Origin: Tricholomella constricta
Taxonomy: Eukaryota; Basidiomycota; Agaricomycetes; Agaricales; Lyophyllaceae
Direction: 5' to 3'
Length of the DNA: 64,000 nucleotides
NCBI GenBank assembly: GCA_013368375.1
Contig: JAACJP010000001.1
Span: 2,356,001-2,420,000, forward strand
A program made the translations under genes and the position numbers. The number at the start of each line of letters is the position of its first letter. The first letter of the stretch is position 1. The notes beneath the pieces were generated by a model, which was given only the letters and a program-made list of their open reading frames with translations, was not told the DNA's origin and did not search any database. Shown in pieces: positions 1 to 10,646 of this stretch.

Positions 1-915
1 ATATTGGTAAGGGGTGAAGCGAGGGGAGAGAGGCTCAGGGCCGAGCTGAAGGCGTTTTATGCGATGAGGAGTCGTTTGAGCTGGTTTATCAAGTGGGTTT
101 GGGGCTCTTTCGTTGACTCGATGTGCTAATGCGAGCTTCTTTCCAGCACACTTTTGAATTTTCTGACAACTTATGTGTGTGCCAAGGCAACTTCTCCCCG
201 TGTACTCTACTTATCCTTCCCCAGGTCGTTCATGCGCAAGTAGTCAAATTCCAAAAGGAGTTTCGAGAGGCTAAGTCTCTTGATGAAATGGTGCGTTTGC
301 ATGACGATCAGTACGTTTCTCGCCATTTCATGGACATTATTCACGCACTAAAGGTTTTACTAGTCTCGACAAAATTCGCAGTCGCTGCCTCTTGAAACCA
401 AATGTACTATTTGTCCTTTGCTTTACCAACAGCAATACTCACGCAAATGCCTGCAGACATCTTCCTTATACCGAGCTATCCTCTCCATCCTCGACATGGC
501 CCTCCACTTCACCGACTTCTTCGTGACCTTTGCCGGGGACACAACAACAACACTTGATGTCTCTCGCCAGTCAATCTCGATGCGGCGCCACCGTAGCCGC
601 CGCCACCGCCACCGCCGCCGCAACGTCATCGGTTTCTCTCAATCACTGCGTGACATGGAGGATAGCTCTGATGAAAGCGAAGACGAAATTCAAGAAGTGG
701 GAGGCGCCGACGCCCCGGAGCCTTCGTTCAGCACCAATGCATCGGTGTCTTATGCGGAGGAGGGGTTCCAGACGCGGATGGACAAGATGTCGTCCGAGTT
801 GGATGGGCTGGTGCGGTTCTTGAGGCGCGGTGTGGAGAGTCTGGCTGGGGGGACGGGGGAGGCAGCACCGGCATATGGGGTGCTGGCGTTCGCTCTTGAG
901 GATTGGGATAACTGA
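1..915 (+). CDS. Gamma-tubulin complex component, Spc97/Spc98 (GCP) family, C-terminal part
   Basis: This is the 3' end of a gene that starts before the window. GCP-family proteins bind gamma-tubulin and nucleate microtubules at the spindle pole body. Reading 1-92 and splicing at 93-146 and 175-224 gives the family C-terminal pattern: an arginine-containing helix ending RLSWFINTLLNFLTTY, then the SLDEMVRLHDD segment typical of the GCP C-terminal domain. The next join, probably about 315-432, leads to KCLQTS...ILSILDMALHFTDFF. The final exon carries a basic RRHRSRRHRHRRR insert and an acidic DSSDESEDE stretch before the stop at 913-915. Low-complexity inserts of this kind are more usual in GCP5/GCP6-like members than in GCP2/3, but the subfamily cannot be assigned from the tail alone. 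The intron after HDD has a weak donor and is the least certain join. Confidence 0.75.
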
Positions 916-1187
916 CTTATGTGCTTGCGGCTTCTAGTGTACTGCATCTTTTCGTACGTTGTTTTCTTGGGATCATCGTCGTTTAGCACCGATCCGATTC
1001 TCACAATGTACCATGTAATATTAATAGGATCTAAGATACAGTAGATGGTATGCATAATTAAGTAACTGATAGAAAGTATTATGCTTCGCGTGTTTGGGTA
1101 TGATAGTCATACAGACAAGGTTCTTTCTTCCTTTGTCGCCACACATCATACACTCGACATCATCAGCATTTGTGACTGTCGCTTCCT

Positions 1188-2568
1188 TTAATGCACGCGT
1201 CTCGCGCCAACTTTATCGATTCTCCGGTTTATACCCCCCAAAAGAATCTTGATGAGAATATCTGGGTTTAGCTCACCGCCGATGTCAGTAAACGGAGTCG
1301 TGTCGACTATATCCTGCATCCGAATCTATTGTTAGTGTCCACTACATAAGCGGTTTATGTTGTCAGGCTCCTCACCCGTATCTTGTGCGTTCCGGCCAAT
1401 TCGTCGTCGAGCTCTTTGAGATACATGGTTGCTGATTTGGAGTTTCCAATTTGGACGAATTGAATCCCGAGCTAGCGGCAGGTAAATCAAGTCAACACAC
1501 CAACGGCTAACGGAAAGCATGGGGGTACTGGTGAAATGAATACTGACCTGGGACGGTGGAAAGTTCCCTCTATCCAGACGTCTTGCATAGTGGACAATTA
1601 TAGACTCTGGATCATCGGCTGAGAGGTATGTATCAGTCTGATGCTGTTGATATGTGGAAAATAACATAACGAAACACACTAGCGGCGCCGTCGGTCAGGA
1701 CAATGTAGTTGATTGGCTTAATTTGCTTCAGTTTTTCTTTATCACGTTGAACGGCTTCGATCTGGGACACATAATCCTGCAACAGTTCTTCGAGCTTGCC
1801 TGCAATGGGAGTGGCACCTCGCGGTTCGACCCTATCGAACAGATCTTCGACTGCTTGCGGGTTCTTATTCGACCGACAATGGTCAGTATGTTTTCAACCA
1901 TCCAATGTTGAAAGTAGTGAAGCCACCTTTAAATTCAAGCCAACTTTTGACGAGTTGAGGAAATAGATGTCAATCCCGTCCGTATCGTATAGCCCTGCCT
2001 TCCTTGCGAGCCCCGAGAGTGCTTGCCTTGCCTGAGATCGAGAGATTGAGATACGGAATAGGAAATTCCGCCTTTGGACGTACTTCTGCCCAGCGTGACC
2101 CCCTCATTGAGCTCGAATCATCAACGACCAGTACGGTGTTGAATTTGATCAAGGTTTCCAGGGCATCCTCTTCGGTTTCCTTGCGCATAGGTCTCTGAAG
2201 ATCTGGGTGGGGCATTGGAAGAAGTTTCGAGGAACACAACATTTATTTAACATACATTGTGCTCTTTCTGAAAGGGTTGCACTGGGAGTGTAGGACTGAG
2301 GTGCGATAAGCGCGCTGTCATCCTTGGCTGAATAAGGTGGCGGAGGTAGAATTGACTCTGGGCGTCGTGGCGTCGCAGAAGTTGAACGCGTTCGTCGGTG
2401 TCCCGAAGTCGGGGGCGCTAGCAAATTATTGTTATTCGAATTCGTGGCACCGGTTGCAGGTTGTGCTGATCTCCTCCTCGAGATATCGCTGGGTCCTGAA
2501 ATGGCGTCAAGGCTTGGATCGTACCTAAACTGCCGATCGCACTTTCGAGATGATGATGAATTTCCCAT
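1188..2568 (-). CDS. von Willebrand factor A (vWA) domain protein
   Basis: The N-terminus is MGNSSSSRK followed by a Ser/Pro/Asn-rich linker of about 110 residues. MGNSSSSRK fits a myristoylation signal (Gly2, Ser6), which is an inference only. After an intron at about 2203-2255 comes a vWA domain with the metal-site motif VLVVDDSSSMRG (DxSxS). It continues after a second intron with ARQALSGLARKAGLYDTDGIDIYFLN and a later INYIVLTDG strand. The last exons read GIQFVQIGNSKSATMYLKELDDEL and end in RRVH. The order matches fungal stand-alone vWA proteins of unknown role. Ligand and partners are not deducible. A decayed relative of this domain lies at about 7.6-8.0 kb. The reading frame looks intact. 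Confidence 0.75.
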
Positions 2569-3145
2569 TAAAACTGGGGGTCAGAGGGGGCTCATAGATG
2601 CCGTCAAAGGCTGCCCTTTTAAGGAGGACAGTGTGGTCAAAACAAGGCAGTACAGATCAGATCAATGCAGCCCCCTTGGGAGCCATGCCGCGGAGGCGGT
2701 GGCAAAAGAAATCACTTCAGCGTTTCGACAGGTTCGGTTCACATCAGCTCGGTGAAATATGCAGTGGAGGTTGTTCTGGCTTAACCACCAGCTTATATAG
2801 AGAAGTGGGCCTTGCAGCCATCGAACCTGATGGCTCGCTAGATCGCTAGAGGGCTGTCTTTCGGCTAGCATGGGAATGTAATTGAATATGTCATGCTGGC
2901 AAAGTGTGTAAAATGCGTGGACGAAAGCTTCTGTTTGTGAAGTCATTACTACAAAACCGACTAGCTATTGCTGCTAGTTAATAATACATGGGAAGGCCAG
3001 CCCAACTCGTATACGTCGACGTTGCACCTAGTTTAGAGTGTCATTCTTTGCTGTCGTATTGCAGCTGCAGTATACACACCAGATACAGTAAAGAGACGAA
3101 GTAATCGCGCCCGGGGAGTGAGGTTTGAGATAGTTGGGGAGCTTT
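2569..3145. other. Intergenic region between vWA and HNH genes
   Basis: This 577-bp gap lies upstream of the vWA gene and downstream of the HNH gene. Short overlapping reading frames exist on both strands, but none has splice signals or recognisable motifs. It presumably holds the vWA promoter and the HNH 3' UTR. Confidence 0.4.
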
Positions 3146-4471
3146 TTAGCCCCGGACACTGACGGTATGGTTCGACAAGGAGGACAATGCGTAGCCGAGC
3201 ATGTCACCTGAAGTGCCGTCAGGTGCCAAGACGCCTATCTCATCTGCATAAACCATATCTATCCACTCGGCAGCACCAGAGAGATGAGCTACTTTGCAGC
3301 ACATAGCGTGTAAGGCAAGAAGCTCGGGCGCGGGGACAGGAAGATACTCTGGATCCTTAGTTGTGAATGTGACGAATTGGCGCGCGTCCCTAAGAGGTTT
3401 TGGGCCGAAAAATTTGGCTTCGTAACGATCTTTCTGGGACTATAATGACACGGCACCCCAACGAGTGTTTATGGCTCAGAGAATACATAGTGATATCAAA
3501 ACTCACAGTGGCTTCCAAGTAGAATTTCAGCCGATCAAACGCATCGTGCATATTGCGCTCCATGGTCATGACATTGGTCAAGGAATGAACTTTTTCCCCA
3601 TTGAAGCTGCTGATGTCGTAGCGGAACCGCGAGAGGACAGCCAGTATGGAGGCAGAATAGTCAAGCTGGGCATGTAAGTGAGTTGCTCAGCATAATACGA
3701 AATGTCCACACCAGCGCGCCTTAGGGTTCTGTTCAGAATTAGGGTTCACGCCAAAGAACGTGGCCTCTGGAATGATGTGGGCACACTCTGTGTAGATTGC
3801 GAATTCCGGCGGTGGATCCTCAGGGACGTTAGAGTCGATTAAACCCGTTGCGACACATCTCCAATTGTCTCGAATGAGAGCCTGTGGAAGGTAAGCACGA
3901 GAAACAGAGTGAGGAGTAAAGTTGCCTTGTTTACTGACGCGATCCTTGGCAGCCTTGTGATTCTTGGGGACCTCACGAATATCGACTTTCACCTGTCTCT
4001 TCACAGCCTCGAAGGAGGGTCTTGACGGGTGCGCGCTGGAACTTGGCGTTCGACCTTTGAACTTCTTGACTAGAGAGGAAAGACAAAACATTAACCTGGC
4101 ATCCAGCATCCAGGAAGTGAGAATGGCAAAGAGAACTCACAAGGTAAGATGACGTAGCGTTCGAAGAATGACCCGAGATTGACAAGGTCGCTCTCATCCT
4201 TGCATGAGAGTATGCACTTGGTGACTTCCATGCGAACGTCTTGATTGGGTGCATTGAGCAGCAAGAAACCGAGAATTCTGACACAGCGTAGTTTGCCCGC
4301 AATCGCGGTGAATTCCTTTTCATACTCGAGACAAATGAGGTAAGCCTTCACATCGCTAGCCTCATTGACTATACGTTGCGCTTGGGGATCGTCGAGGGCT
4401 GGAAGAGGAGGCATATGATTGACACAAGGTGGGAGTTGTCTGTTGGGATTCGCGAACTCCAAACGACACAC
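3146..4471 (-). CDS. HNH nuclease domain protein (HNH_2-like, Agaricomycete-expanded family)
   Basis: The protein begins MCRLEFANPNRQLPP and has a helical N-terminal region rich in charged residues. The HNH core follows: a WRCVATGLID segment, then ECAHIIPEATFFGVN with the first histidine. After introns come SLTNVMTMERNMHDAFDRL, supplying the asparagine and second histidine, and KFYLEAT. The C-terminal exon runs through ARQFVTFTTKDPEYLPVPAPELLALHAMCCKVAHLSG (split here by description only) and ends SNHTVSVRG. The C..C/AHI/N/H order is the signature of HNH endonuclease-like proteins that occur in many copies in mushroom genomes. Their biological role is not established. The frame is open with several short introns, and the length of roughly 370-400 residues fits that family. 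Confidence 0.75.
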
Positions 4472-4807
4472 TAATAGTCACGTTGTGATGGAATCTGATC
4501 AACACCGCCACTGTAGCGAAAGCGTGACTTGTTAGGTCTAGTTTCGATACACGCGTGGCAGATTTGAAGCGGAGTTTAAACAAACTTGTTCATTTTTAAA
4601 CACGTCGATTGAAATCCGCCGTGTCCACCAAATTGTCAAAACTCGATAACGAACTTAAACACTAAATGTATGTCTATCTGCATGACTCTGTGGCCTTCGC
4701 AGAGAACTTGACTGAGTTTCTAAAAAATAAATTATTGCATTTTTATGTAAGTGTTCTCCCTTTTTGATAAGGACTTGAAAGGTGATGTAAGTGACGTAGA
4801 AGGGTTT
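4472..4807. other. AT-rich gap before the Helitron remnant
   Basis: No gene is visible. It is AT-rich sequence between the HNH gene start and the Helitron-derived region. No Helitron 5' TC terminus could be placed here. Confidence 0.3.
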
Positions 4808-4870
4808 TCAAAAAGGGTAAGTGCCAGAAAGTGTAAGGATAAGCGTCAAAAAGGATAAGTGCTGAAAGTG
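4808..4870. repeat. Imperfect tandem repeat, two copies
   Basis: A segment of about 25 bases beginning tcaaaaagg and containing taagtg...gaaagtg occurs at 4808-4833 and again at 4846-4870, a period near 38 bp. It lies directly in front of the readable helicase remnant and may mark the breakpoint where the rest of the element was lost. Confidence 0.45.
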
Positions 4871-5287
4871 AAAGTGCTTGTAGTTTTCCTGATGCGGAAA
4901 GGCCTGGTGAAAAATGCTCGGCTCATTATCGAAGATCTTCACCATCGCTATATCACCATCCGTGTGATCAACAACAGAACTGGTGCTCTTGGAGAAGCTC
5001 AATGCATTCCTCGCATCCGCTTCGAATTTTCACCAAAGCATACAAATTGGACCATCATGCGCCTACAGTTCCCACTGCATCTATCATATGCAACAACATT
5101 CAATGGATGTTGTGGCCTTACTCTCGATAAAACTGTCATCGACCTCCGTACTGATGTCTTCGCACATGGCCAGCTTTACACAGCACTCTCCAGGGTACGG
5201 AATAGATCAGATTCCCGCATCTTATTACCTGTCGATAGCGAGACATCGACTACTATGAACATTGTGTATAAACAGTTGCTCCTGTAG
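4859..5287 (+). pseudogene. Helitron Pif1-like helicase, C-terminal remnant
   Basis: Intact Helitron proteins carry an N-terminal HUH replication initiator and a C-terminal Pif1-family helicase of well over 1,000 residues in total. Only the last 140 or so residues remain here. They include MRKGLVKNARLIIEDLHHR, CIPRIRFEFSP, then QFPLHLSYATTFNGCCGLTL and VFAHGQLYTALSRVRNR, which correspond to the final conserved helicase motifs (QFPLRLAYA..T.N..QG.TLD and HGQLYVALSRV). In motif V-like position CCGLTLDKT replaces the expected K/C-x-QG-TLD. No ATP-binding Walker A motif, Rep domain or start codon is present, so it is a 5'-truncated, non-functional fragment. Confidence 0.8.
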
Positions 5288-5504
5288 AATTATCCGTAAA
5301 ATCATAACATTTTCACATCTTTAAGCAAACAGGACACGGCGAAGCCGCAATCACTTGTATAGTATAATATAGTGAAGAATCTGATTTAGAATCTGAGGTC
5401 AAAGTAGGGGTGCATGTGTGTTCTAGTTGCCACGCTGTCTAACAATGAGAGGCTCCAGATTCGACTGGAAAGCGACCCGGAAGTCATCTATACGAGCTTA
5501 TGAC

Positions 5505-5521
5505 CCGTGCCTTCGGCACGG
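5505..5521 (+). repeat. Perfect 7-bp-stem hairpin, possible Helitron 3' terminator
   Basis: CCGTGCC (5505-5511) pairs with GGCACGG (5515-5521) around a TTC loop. Helitrons end in a short GC-rich hairpin just before CTRR, and this lies about 220 bp after the helicase remnant on the same strand. A CTGG occurs at 5533-5536, but the next base is C, not the usual T, so the terminus is unproven. Confidence 0.45.
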
Positions 5522-5786
5522 TGCCTGCAGGTCTGGCTTCAGCCCGGTGTCTCCAGCTCAGAGCATATTGTGCAATGATAATTTTGCATGGAGTTACTTT
5601 AGACTACCATATGCATATACAGTCAATAAATAGAGCCATTTGAAAAATAACCACACATGTTCATACTCCTACCACTATTCCCAGTACTAATCCCTCCTGA
5701 CACCTACTTCACGGAGTCCCATCCTCACAAATCCCTCAATCATATATCCGGTCCAATGCCTATATCTAATTAATCGAACACCACAC

Positions 5787-5923
5787 AAACCTTTCCCTTC
5801 AACAAATCACGTAGCTTGGTGACAAACCAAGTTCAATAAACCAATACCTCCTACCCAAACCTTTCGACAAATCATGTGGTGCCAAGCTTGGCAACAACCC
5901 TCCAATAAACCAATACCTCCTAC
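5787..5923. repeat. Two-copy tandem repeat, period about 70 bp
   Basis: Unit 1 (5787-5854) and unit 2 (5857-5923) both start aaacctttc and both end ccaataaaccaatacctcctac or nearly so, with diverged centres. Unit 2 contains a perfect 14-bp palindrome, TGCCAAGCTTGGCA, at 5880-5893. Unit 1 has the related inverted pair cttggt/accaag. No coding potential is seen. Confidence 0.65.
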
Positions 5924-6152
5924 ATGGTCGCTCTTAGAAACTGTTTGTTGGGGACTTGCTAAGACCGACACAGTGCGCGAAGCGCCCACTGTTCCCTTAT
6001 CTGGTGAATTGCCTTATTGGGGGCAGTTATACCTTACAGCCACAGTGAGTGTTGTGGTCGATCATTCACTGTATTTGCTAGTCTTTTCGGTGAACCTTAC
6101 ATATCTTACTATACAGATATTCCACAATCCCTATACTGCCCCCTCAGTCGTT

Positions 6153-6325
6153 TTTCTACACTGCATGTCTAGACCTGAGGGTGAGCAACTACTTATTATA
6201 TTTCACGAACACTTACTGATTGCTACCTGTAGTTTATTTATCTCATGTAAATCTACAGGTCAATAAGTCATCTTCTACACTGCGTGTCGGGACCTGAGGC
6301 TTATTTATCTCATGTAAATCTACAG
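6153..6325. repeat. Composite direct repeats in possible LTR-derived sequence
   Basis: Two boxes are each present twice. Box A (ctacactgc...gacctgagg) is at 6153-6180 and 6271-6299. Box B (ttatttatctcatgtaaatctacag) is at 6234-6258 and 6301-6325. The boxes are 53 bp apart in the first copy and adjacent in the second, as after an internal duplication with a deletion. A TATA-like ataaagtataaaaaac follows at about 6340. This could be part of a solo LTR, with a TGTTGGGGAC-type start near 5946, but no paired end or target duplication was found. Confidence 0.45.
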
Positions 6326-7589
6326 AAACAGTAGCTCTATCATAAAGTATAAAAAACACACCATGTAGTAAACACAACAGTGAATTACAGCCCATATTAA
6401 CCCTCAAACTCAGAGTTAACAGCTCAAAACCTTTGTTATCAGTCTTCTCAGAATTGTTCCAATTGTAAACTTTGTCCTTTGTCGTAAACCCTTGTTCTTT
6501 GCTGTAACCCTCATCAGTGTACCCATAACCCAGCGTCAGAACCTGTGAGTGTTCTTAGTTTTGTTCCTGACCATCCCTTTGTTGTATTCTGACATAATAG
6601 TCGTGTCTCTGACGAACTTCAGTTGCGACCAATTATATGAGATTGGACAGCATTGTGCTTTTTGTATCGCAGTCGGTTCAACCATTTGCAGGTCAGATCA
6701 TACTCTATCCTTCTAAACCAAGCCTGTACAACCCCTGCACACTTGCATGTTTGGGAAACTTTTAACACCTCTCGCGAATTTTAGTTGTTAGTTAGATTGT
6801 TGTCGTGCCTCTATCAACGTGGCATGTGAGGAAGTTTATTGGAGGTACAAATATGCCTCATAAGAACCTTGAGTCGTGAGGCTTCACTTCTTTTTCTGCA
6901 CTATTTTGGACAGTTGCAGCCTAGATAAGCACTTCACGCCTCTCCGTAGCTGCTCCTCAGCTCATCTTTCCAATTTTCAGTGACACACTCCAGGCTTCAC
7001 CTTCCTTGTCTTTTAATTAGTTCTGTAGCCGTTTTTCTATTGTTCTTCACCTGCCGCACCATCTCACATCAAAATAAATATTTTCAAAGGCCCCGGCTCA
7101 ACTTCTGACCTCTGTCCTCAGTCTCTGAATGAAGATGATGTTATAAAATTTGGAGAGAAATTATCATGGACCTCTGCCTTCAGAAGGCATGCAGACATGG
7201 ATAGAATGTCATTATATTGAGTAAATTGATGATCTTTCCAATGAGGGACACACTCTTGGGTTGGTGCAAAGTTTTGAAGGTCACATGATCTAAGGTCAGG
7301 TGCCCAGGAGATGCCCAAAATTGAGAGCCAGCCGATTACGTAAATATATTAGCTAATATTGGTCAGCTTGATCAATCTTATGTCAGGAAAATCGGTGTCC
7401 CCTTTGTTATAGATAATAATTGGCAACGGCACACAATAGCTGGTACCGTCTATTGTCAAATTCCAGGTTTGCACCTCCCGTTAGGATTTCCATCATGTCC
7501 AGAGTCACTTCCATCATGTCACTATATCCTTGTTGTTTGGGAAAATCGATTCCGCATTGTGCTGGAGGCACACAGTGCAGTAATGGGTT
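6326..7589. other. Gene-poor, AT-rich region
   Basis: This 1.26-kb stretch contains no supportable gene. Short reading frames on both strands lack motifs and splice structure. The sequence is pyrimidine-rich near 6400-6700, consistent with decayed transposon DNA continuing from the repeats to the left. Confidence 0.35.
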
Positions 7590-8027
7590 CTACTCGGGCA
7601 TACCGTGACTCCTCCTAAAGGTTATCGAAGCTTTGGGGTCATCTCCGAAGTGTATGAACCGTATCCCGACCTTGAAGAAGTATGGCTGATTAGCCAGACG
7701 TGCAAAGAGACAGAAGGCCACTCGATCCGTCCGACTTTTTTCTTCGTCCAATATAGCGTCCTCTAGTTCATCAGTGGTAAAATCAGATATCCAACAAATA
7801 TATACAAGACAGAAGGCATACGATGATATACGTACTAACATCGTCTATGATGACCAAGTGCTTGGAAGAGGTCGCCGCGAGGCTTTCACGAAGGTTGGTG
7901 AGATAACCGGAGGATTTGACCGTACCGAAAAACCTCACTATCGACGAATAAATATGTCACGGACGTTTCTTAAAGCTTCAAAGAAGTCTCCTTTGCCTGA
8001 GTCGGTCACGTCGAGAGGGAAGAATCA
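7590..8027 (-). pseudogene. Degenerate vWA-like domain fragment
   Basis: On the minus strand, discontinuous frames give FFEALRNVRDIF, then GYLTNLRESLAATSSKHLVI with IDD, then FTTDELEDAILDEEK and VGIRFIHFGDDPKASITF before a stop at 7590. The order parallels the second half of the intact vWA gene at 1.2-2.6 kb: the LEELLQDYV helix, INYIVLTDG, DDPESIIVHYARRL and GIQFVQIGNSKSAT. No MIDAS motif or start exon is visible, and an in-frame stop interrupts the first segment. It is best read as a decayed partial relative. A P-loop ATPase fragment was considered because of HLVIIDD, but the GIRFIHFGDDP strand fits vWA better. Confidence 0.4.
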
Positions 8028-8743
8028 CTAATGTCTGTGCTTAGATCTCAAATTACTCATGGGAGAAATACGGGCATTTATATTGCTGAAACCATCGCGA
8101 CGCACAGGTAGAGTAGCTTTCCCTCTCGTGTCACAAGTAAGCCAAATGAACACGAGTTGCGTGCCCGTTAGGCGAGTCGCGATGTAGCGATGGCACAGAC
8201 GCTACAAATTGTTGTTTTCGAGACCTCATGATAAGCAAGCCGACGAACAGAATATAGAACACAACGCACCACTATGCTCAAGGAATTACAGCATCTTAAC
8301 TACTTTGAAACACGTACAAAACACCGTGTAAATGTCATGGGCTGGATAGATGTGGCCACACCAAGGGCTGCGAAACAGGGACGAATATTTGCAGCGAGGC
8401 GGCCCTGGTCCATCACAGCACAACCCAGAGCTTCAACTCGATAAGCTGTATTTGTCTAGGAAATACAAGGTACCAGATCGGAAACTCAGCAACCTTGTGA
8501 CATTTCAATAAAGCTGTCCTCCGCCGCTTCGGTTCGTGGACGCCATGAGACCACACATCAGTCGGTCCACCACATCTTCAACGGGTATAGACCGGTCAGT
8601 GCATGAAGTGTTGCCATCTAACGTGAAGGAGGGGCGTCAACAAGACAATGGCGTGGCGTGCAGTCCAGGAATTGAGATCACAGCATATGCTATGAAGTTC
8701 TTGGCGAGCTCGGGCGCGAAAATTTGGCGGGCATTTATCGAAT
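8028..8743. other. Intergenic region, nothing recognised
   Basis: This 716-bp gap lies between the vWA-like fragment and the SPC19 stop codon. A plus-strand reading frame (from 8536) overlaps SPC19 antisense and is a shadow. No RNA gene or repeat is evident. Confidence 0.35.
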
Positions 8744-9479
8744 TCATTTATTTAGCATCTTCAGTTCCTGTCGTACAGCTCAAGAGGGGTCATTGGAGAG
8801 TCACAGGAGATCTTACCATGGCTTTGACCTCGTCCTCTAGGGCCTGCACCTCGTCCTCTAGCCGTTCGCGCTGTTTTGTAAGCATATGGAGGCGCCGTAC
8901 TTCAAGCTTTTGTGGCCCCAGTACTCCTGCGGTCCGAGGCTTCGCTCTTGCCGATTCCACCTAAGTGGGCTCAAAAGGATGTTTAAAGATAACTTACATC
9001 CAACTTACCTTGGTTTGGAGGGCACTCTCTTTCTTCTCTAACGCCCTCAAGCCTTGTTCAGCTCGTTCGATAAGCTCATTGACGGAAGGTTCTATTTCAT
9101 CAACGAGATCGGCCTTGTATTTCTTCACAGTTCCCTCGTCGATCAGCAAGAACACCTGCGCTGCAATGAAGTGATACCCTTCTTCAAAGACGAATCGGAA
9201 CGTACCCTTTGGCTCTCCAAGATCTTCGTCATCCTTGGGAGATCGTGTGTCCCATTCCGAAGGAGTTGCTGCGCTTCATAGGCCTTTGAAGTTGTCAGCT
9301 TGACTCGACCCATTCAGTACTATAACACCCCACACCTCTTCACAACAATCTTCCATCGCCATTACACATTCTTCCAAATTGGGTGGACAAATGGCTTGGA
9401 TGTCGCCACGATACAGTTCTGGGCCACCAGTAAACACAGACTCTCTCCCCTTCAAATTGACACGCGACAAACGCGACAT
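8744..9479 (-). CDS. SPC19: DASH/DAM1 kinetochore complex subunit Spc19
   Basis: Spc19 is a subunit of the fungal DASH ring that couples kinetochores to spindle microtubules. Five exons (9479-9336, 9283-9206, 9155-9009, 8960-8817, 8767-8744) join through four phase-0 introns of 48-52 nt to give 178 codons, close to the family size. The protein starts MSRLSRVNLK and shows the Spc19 N-terminal pattern LYRGDIQAICPPNLEECVMA. It continues with LLRNGTHDLPRMTKILESQR, LVDEIEPSVNELIERAEQGL and a C-terminal coiled coil (LTKQRERLEDEVQALEDEVK). The stop follows KMLNK. A longer frame from 9579 needs an extra intron and is less like the family. Each join keeps the frame open, which supports the model strongly. 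Confidence 0.85.
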
Positions 9480-10646
9480 ATCGCGAGAGGTTTGTTGCAC
9501 GACTCGGAGTCAAGGTCAACTTTAGTTGATCGTAAATCTCACGTGCATCGGAGTTAAAGTTCGCACTCCGGCGGTCCATATAAAGCTCTCGAACTTTTTT
9601 TCATTTCTCTTCAAGTGTCCGCTTCAACCCACTGAAGCGCCAGCCCACGCGCAGACGTTAACTCGTCTGAGTGGCGTTTAATTTCAGGTTGACGGAGCGA
9701 GGCGTCTTTCGGGATGCTCACCAGAAGCAGCAGCACTTTAGCTCGCCCTCGAGGACTGAGACCGCATGCGTAGACTCCTTCGTCTTGGGCTGACGCTCTC
9801 GTGTGTGCATAGTCATATTCCTGCACCTGCCGTACCCACTCCTTTTGGGGTTGCTACTATGTGGCTTTGACGGTCTGGTCAAACCATGACTGGAACATGT
9901 TTATATAGTTGCGTATTCTAAATCTGACTACACATAATGCACGTCGATTTTACGCTCTTGTACTCTTCAGACATTCGGCTGAGTATTGGCTCCTGCACTG
10001 TCAAGTGATATGAAACAAATCAACCTCCGTCATTCTTTACCAAATGAAGATATTTCATACCTGCCGTCCTCGCGTTCTCTCTAAACAGGTCAATCATATT
10101 TTTTTTCAACGTCTTTTACAAGCGTAGTTGGGTCGCTCTAGCACTCGAGTACTCATCTTCGGCATGGGTACATGGCTGGGTCTATGATTGATGTTTGTCG
10201 TCGTCTGGCCAATATGCTCCCGTGCCGACACTGGATACAAGTCTGTCAATCTTTGTCCTCGATATTGGCGATTGATATGGCTAGGACTGGGGCTACGGCG
10301 CGCGGTGGCCCCATACTGAACGTACATAAGAATGTCTCTTGCAGGGAGATTTTCGACCTGGCTTAGCACTCAGCTCTGGAAGTTTAATGTACAAGTGAAC
10401 GCCTTGTGGACATGCAGCAAGGGTCTAGGTTAGCAGAGAATTGCTGCCTCTGTTGTGTAGACGCAAGCGTCCAATCCTCACCTTTCTTTGTGGTAGATTT
10501 GAAGAGGATCACAAGCACGGTTGTGTGGAGCTCGCGAAGCTAAAACTAAAAACTAACTGCACACTTCGCTGAGGAGCGCAGACAACGTTCGGAATCGTGA
10601 CGCGAATACAGATACATGCAAGAGGAGACTGCTCGTTCCTCTAGCC
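9480..10646. other. Long intergenic region between SPC19 and the molybdenum cofactor gene
   Basis: This 1.17-kb region holds only short minus-strand reading frames (9611-9826 and 10106-10369, 71 and 87 residues) with no motif, splice support or codon pattern that separates them from chance. It should contain the SPC19 promoter and the 3' UTR of the downstream gene. No tRNA fold was recognised. Confidence 0.35.

Noticed and set aside
3721..3755. Interstitial telomere repeats (TTAGGGTT twice)
   Set aside because: They fall in the coding exon of the HNH gene and encode its NPNSEQNPK segment, so the match is coincidental.
5946..6560. Complete solo LTR
   Set aside because: A TGTTGGGGAC-type start and a TATA-like box are present, but I could not find a matching CA end with a 4-6 bp target duplication.
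7780..7930. NB-ARC/NACHT P-loop protein suggested by KHLVIIDD
   Set aside because: No Walker A motif is present, and the following GIRFIHFGDDP strand fits the end of a vWA domain better.
9611..10369. Small minus-strand genes between SPC19 and the cofactor gene
   Set aside because: Two short frames without motifs, splice signals or codon bias; overlapping plus-strand frames are equally open.
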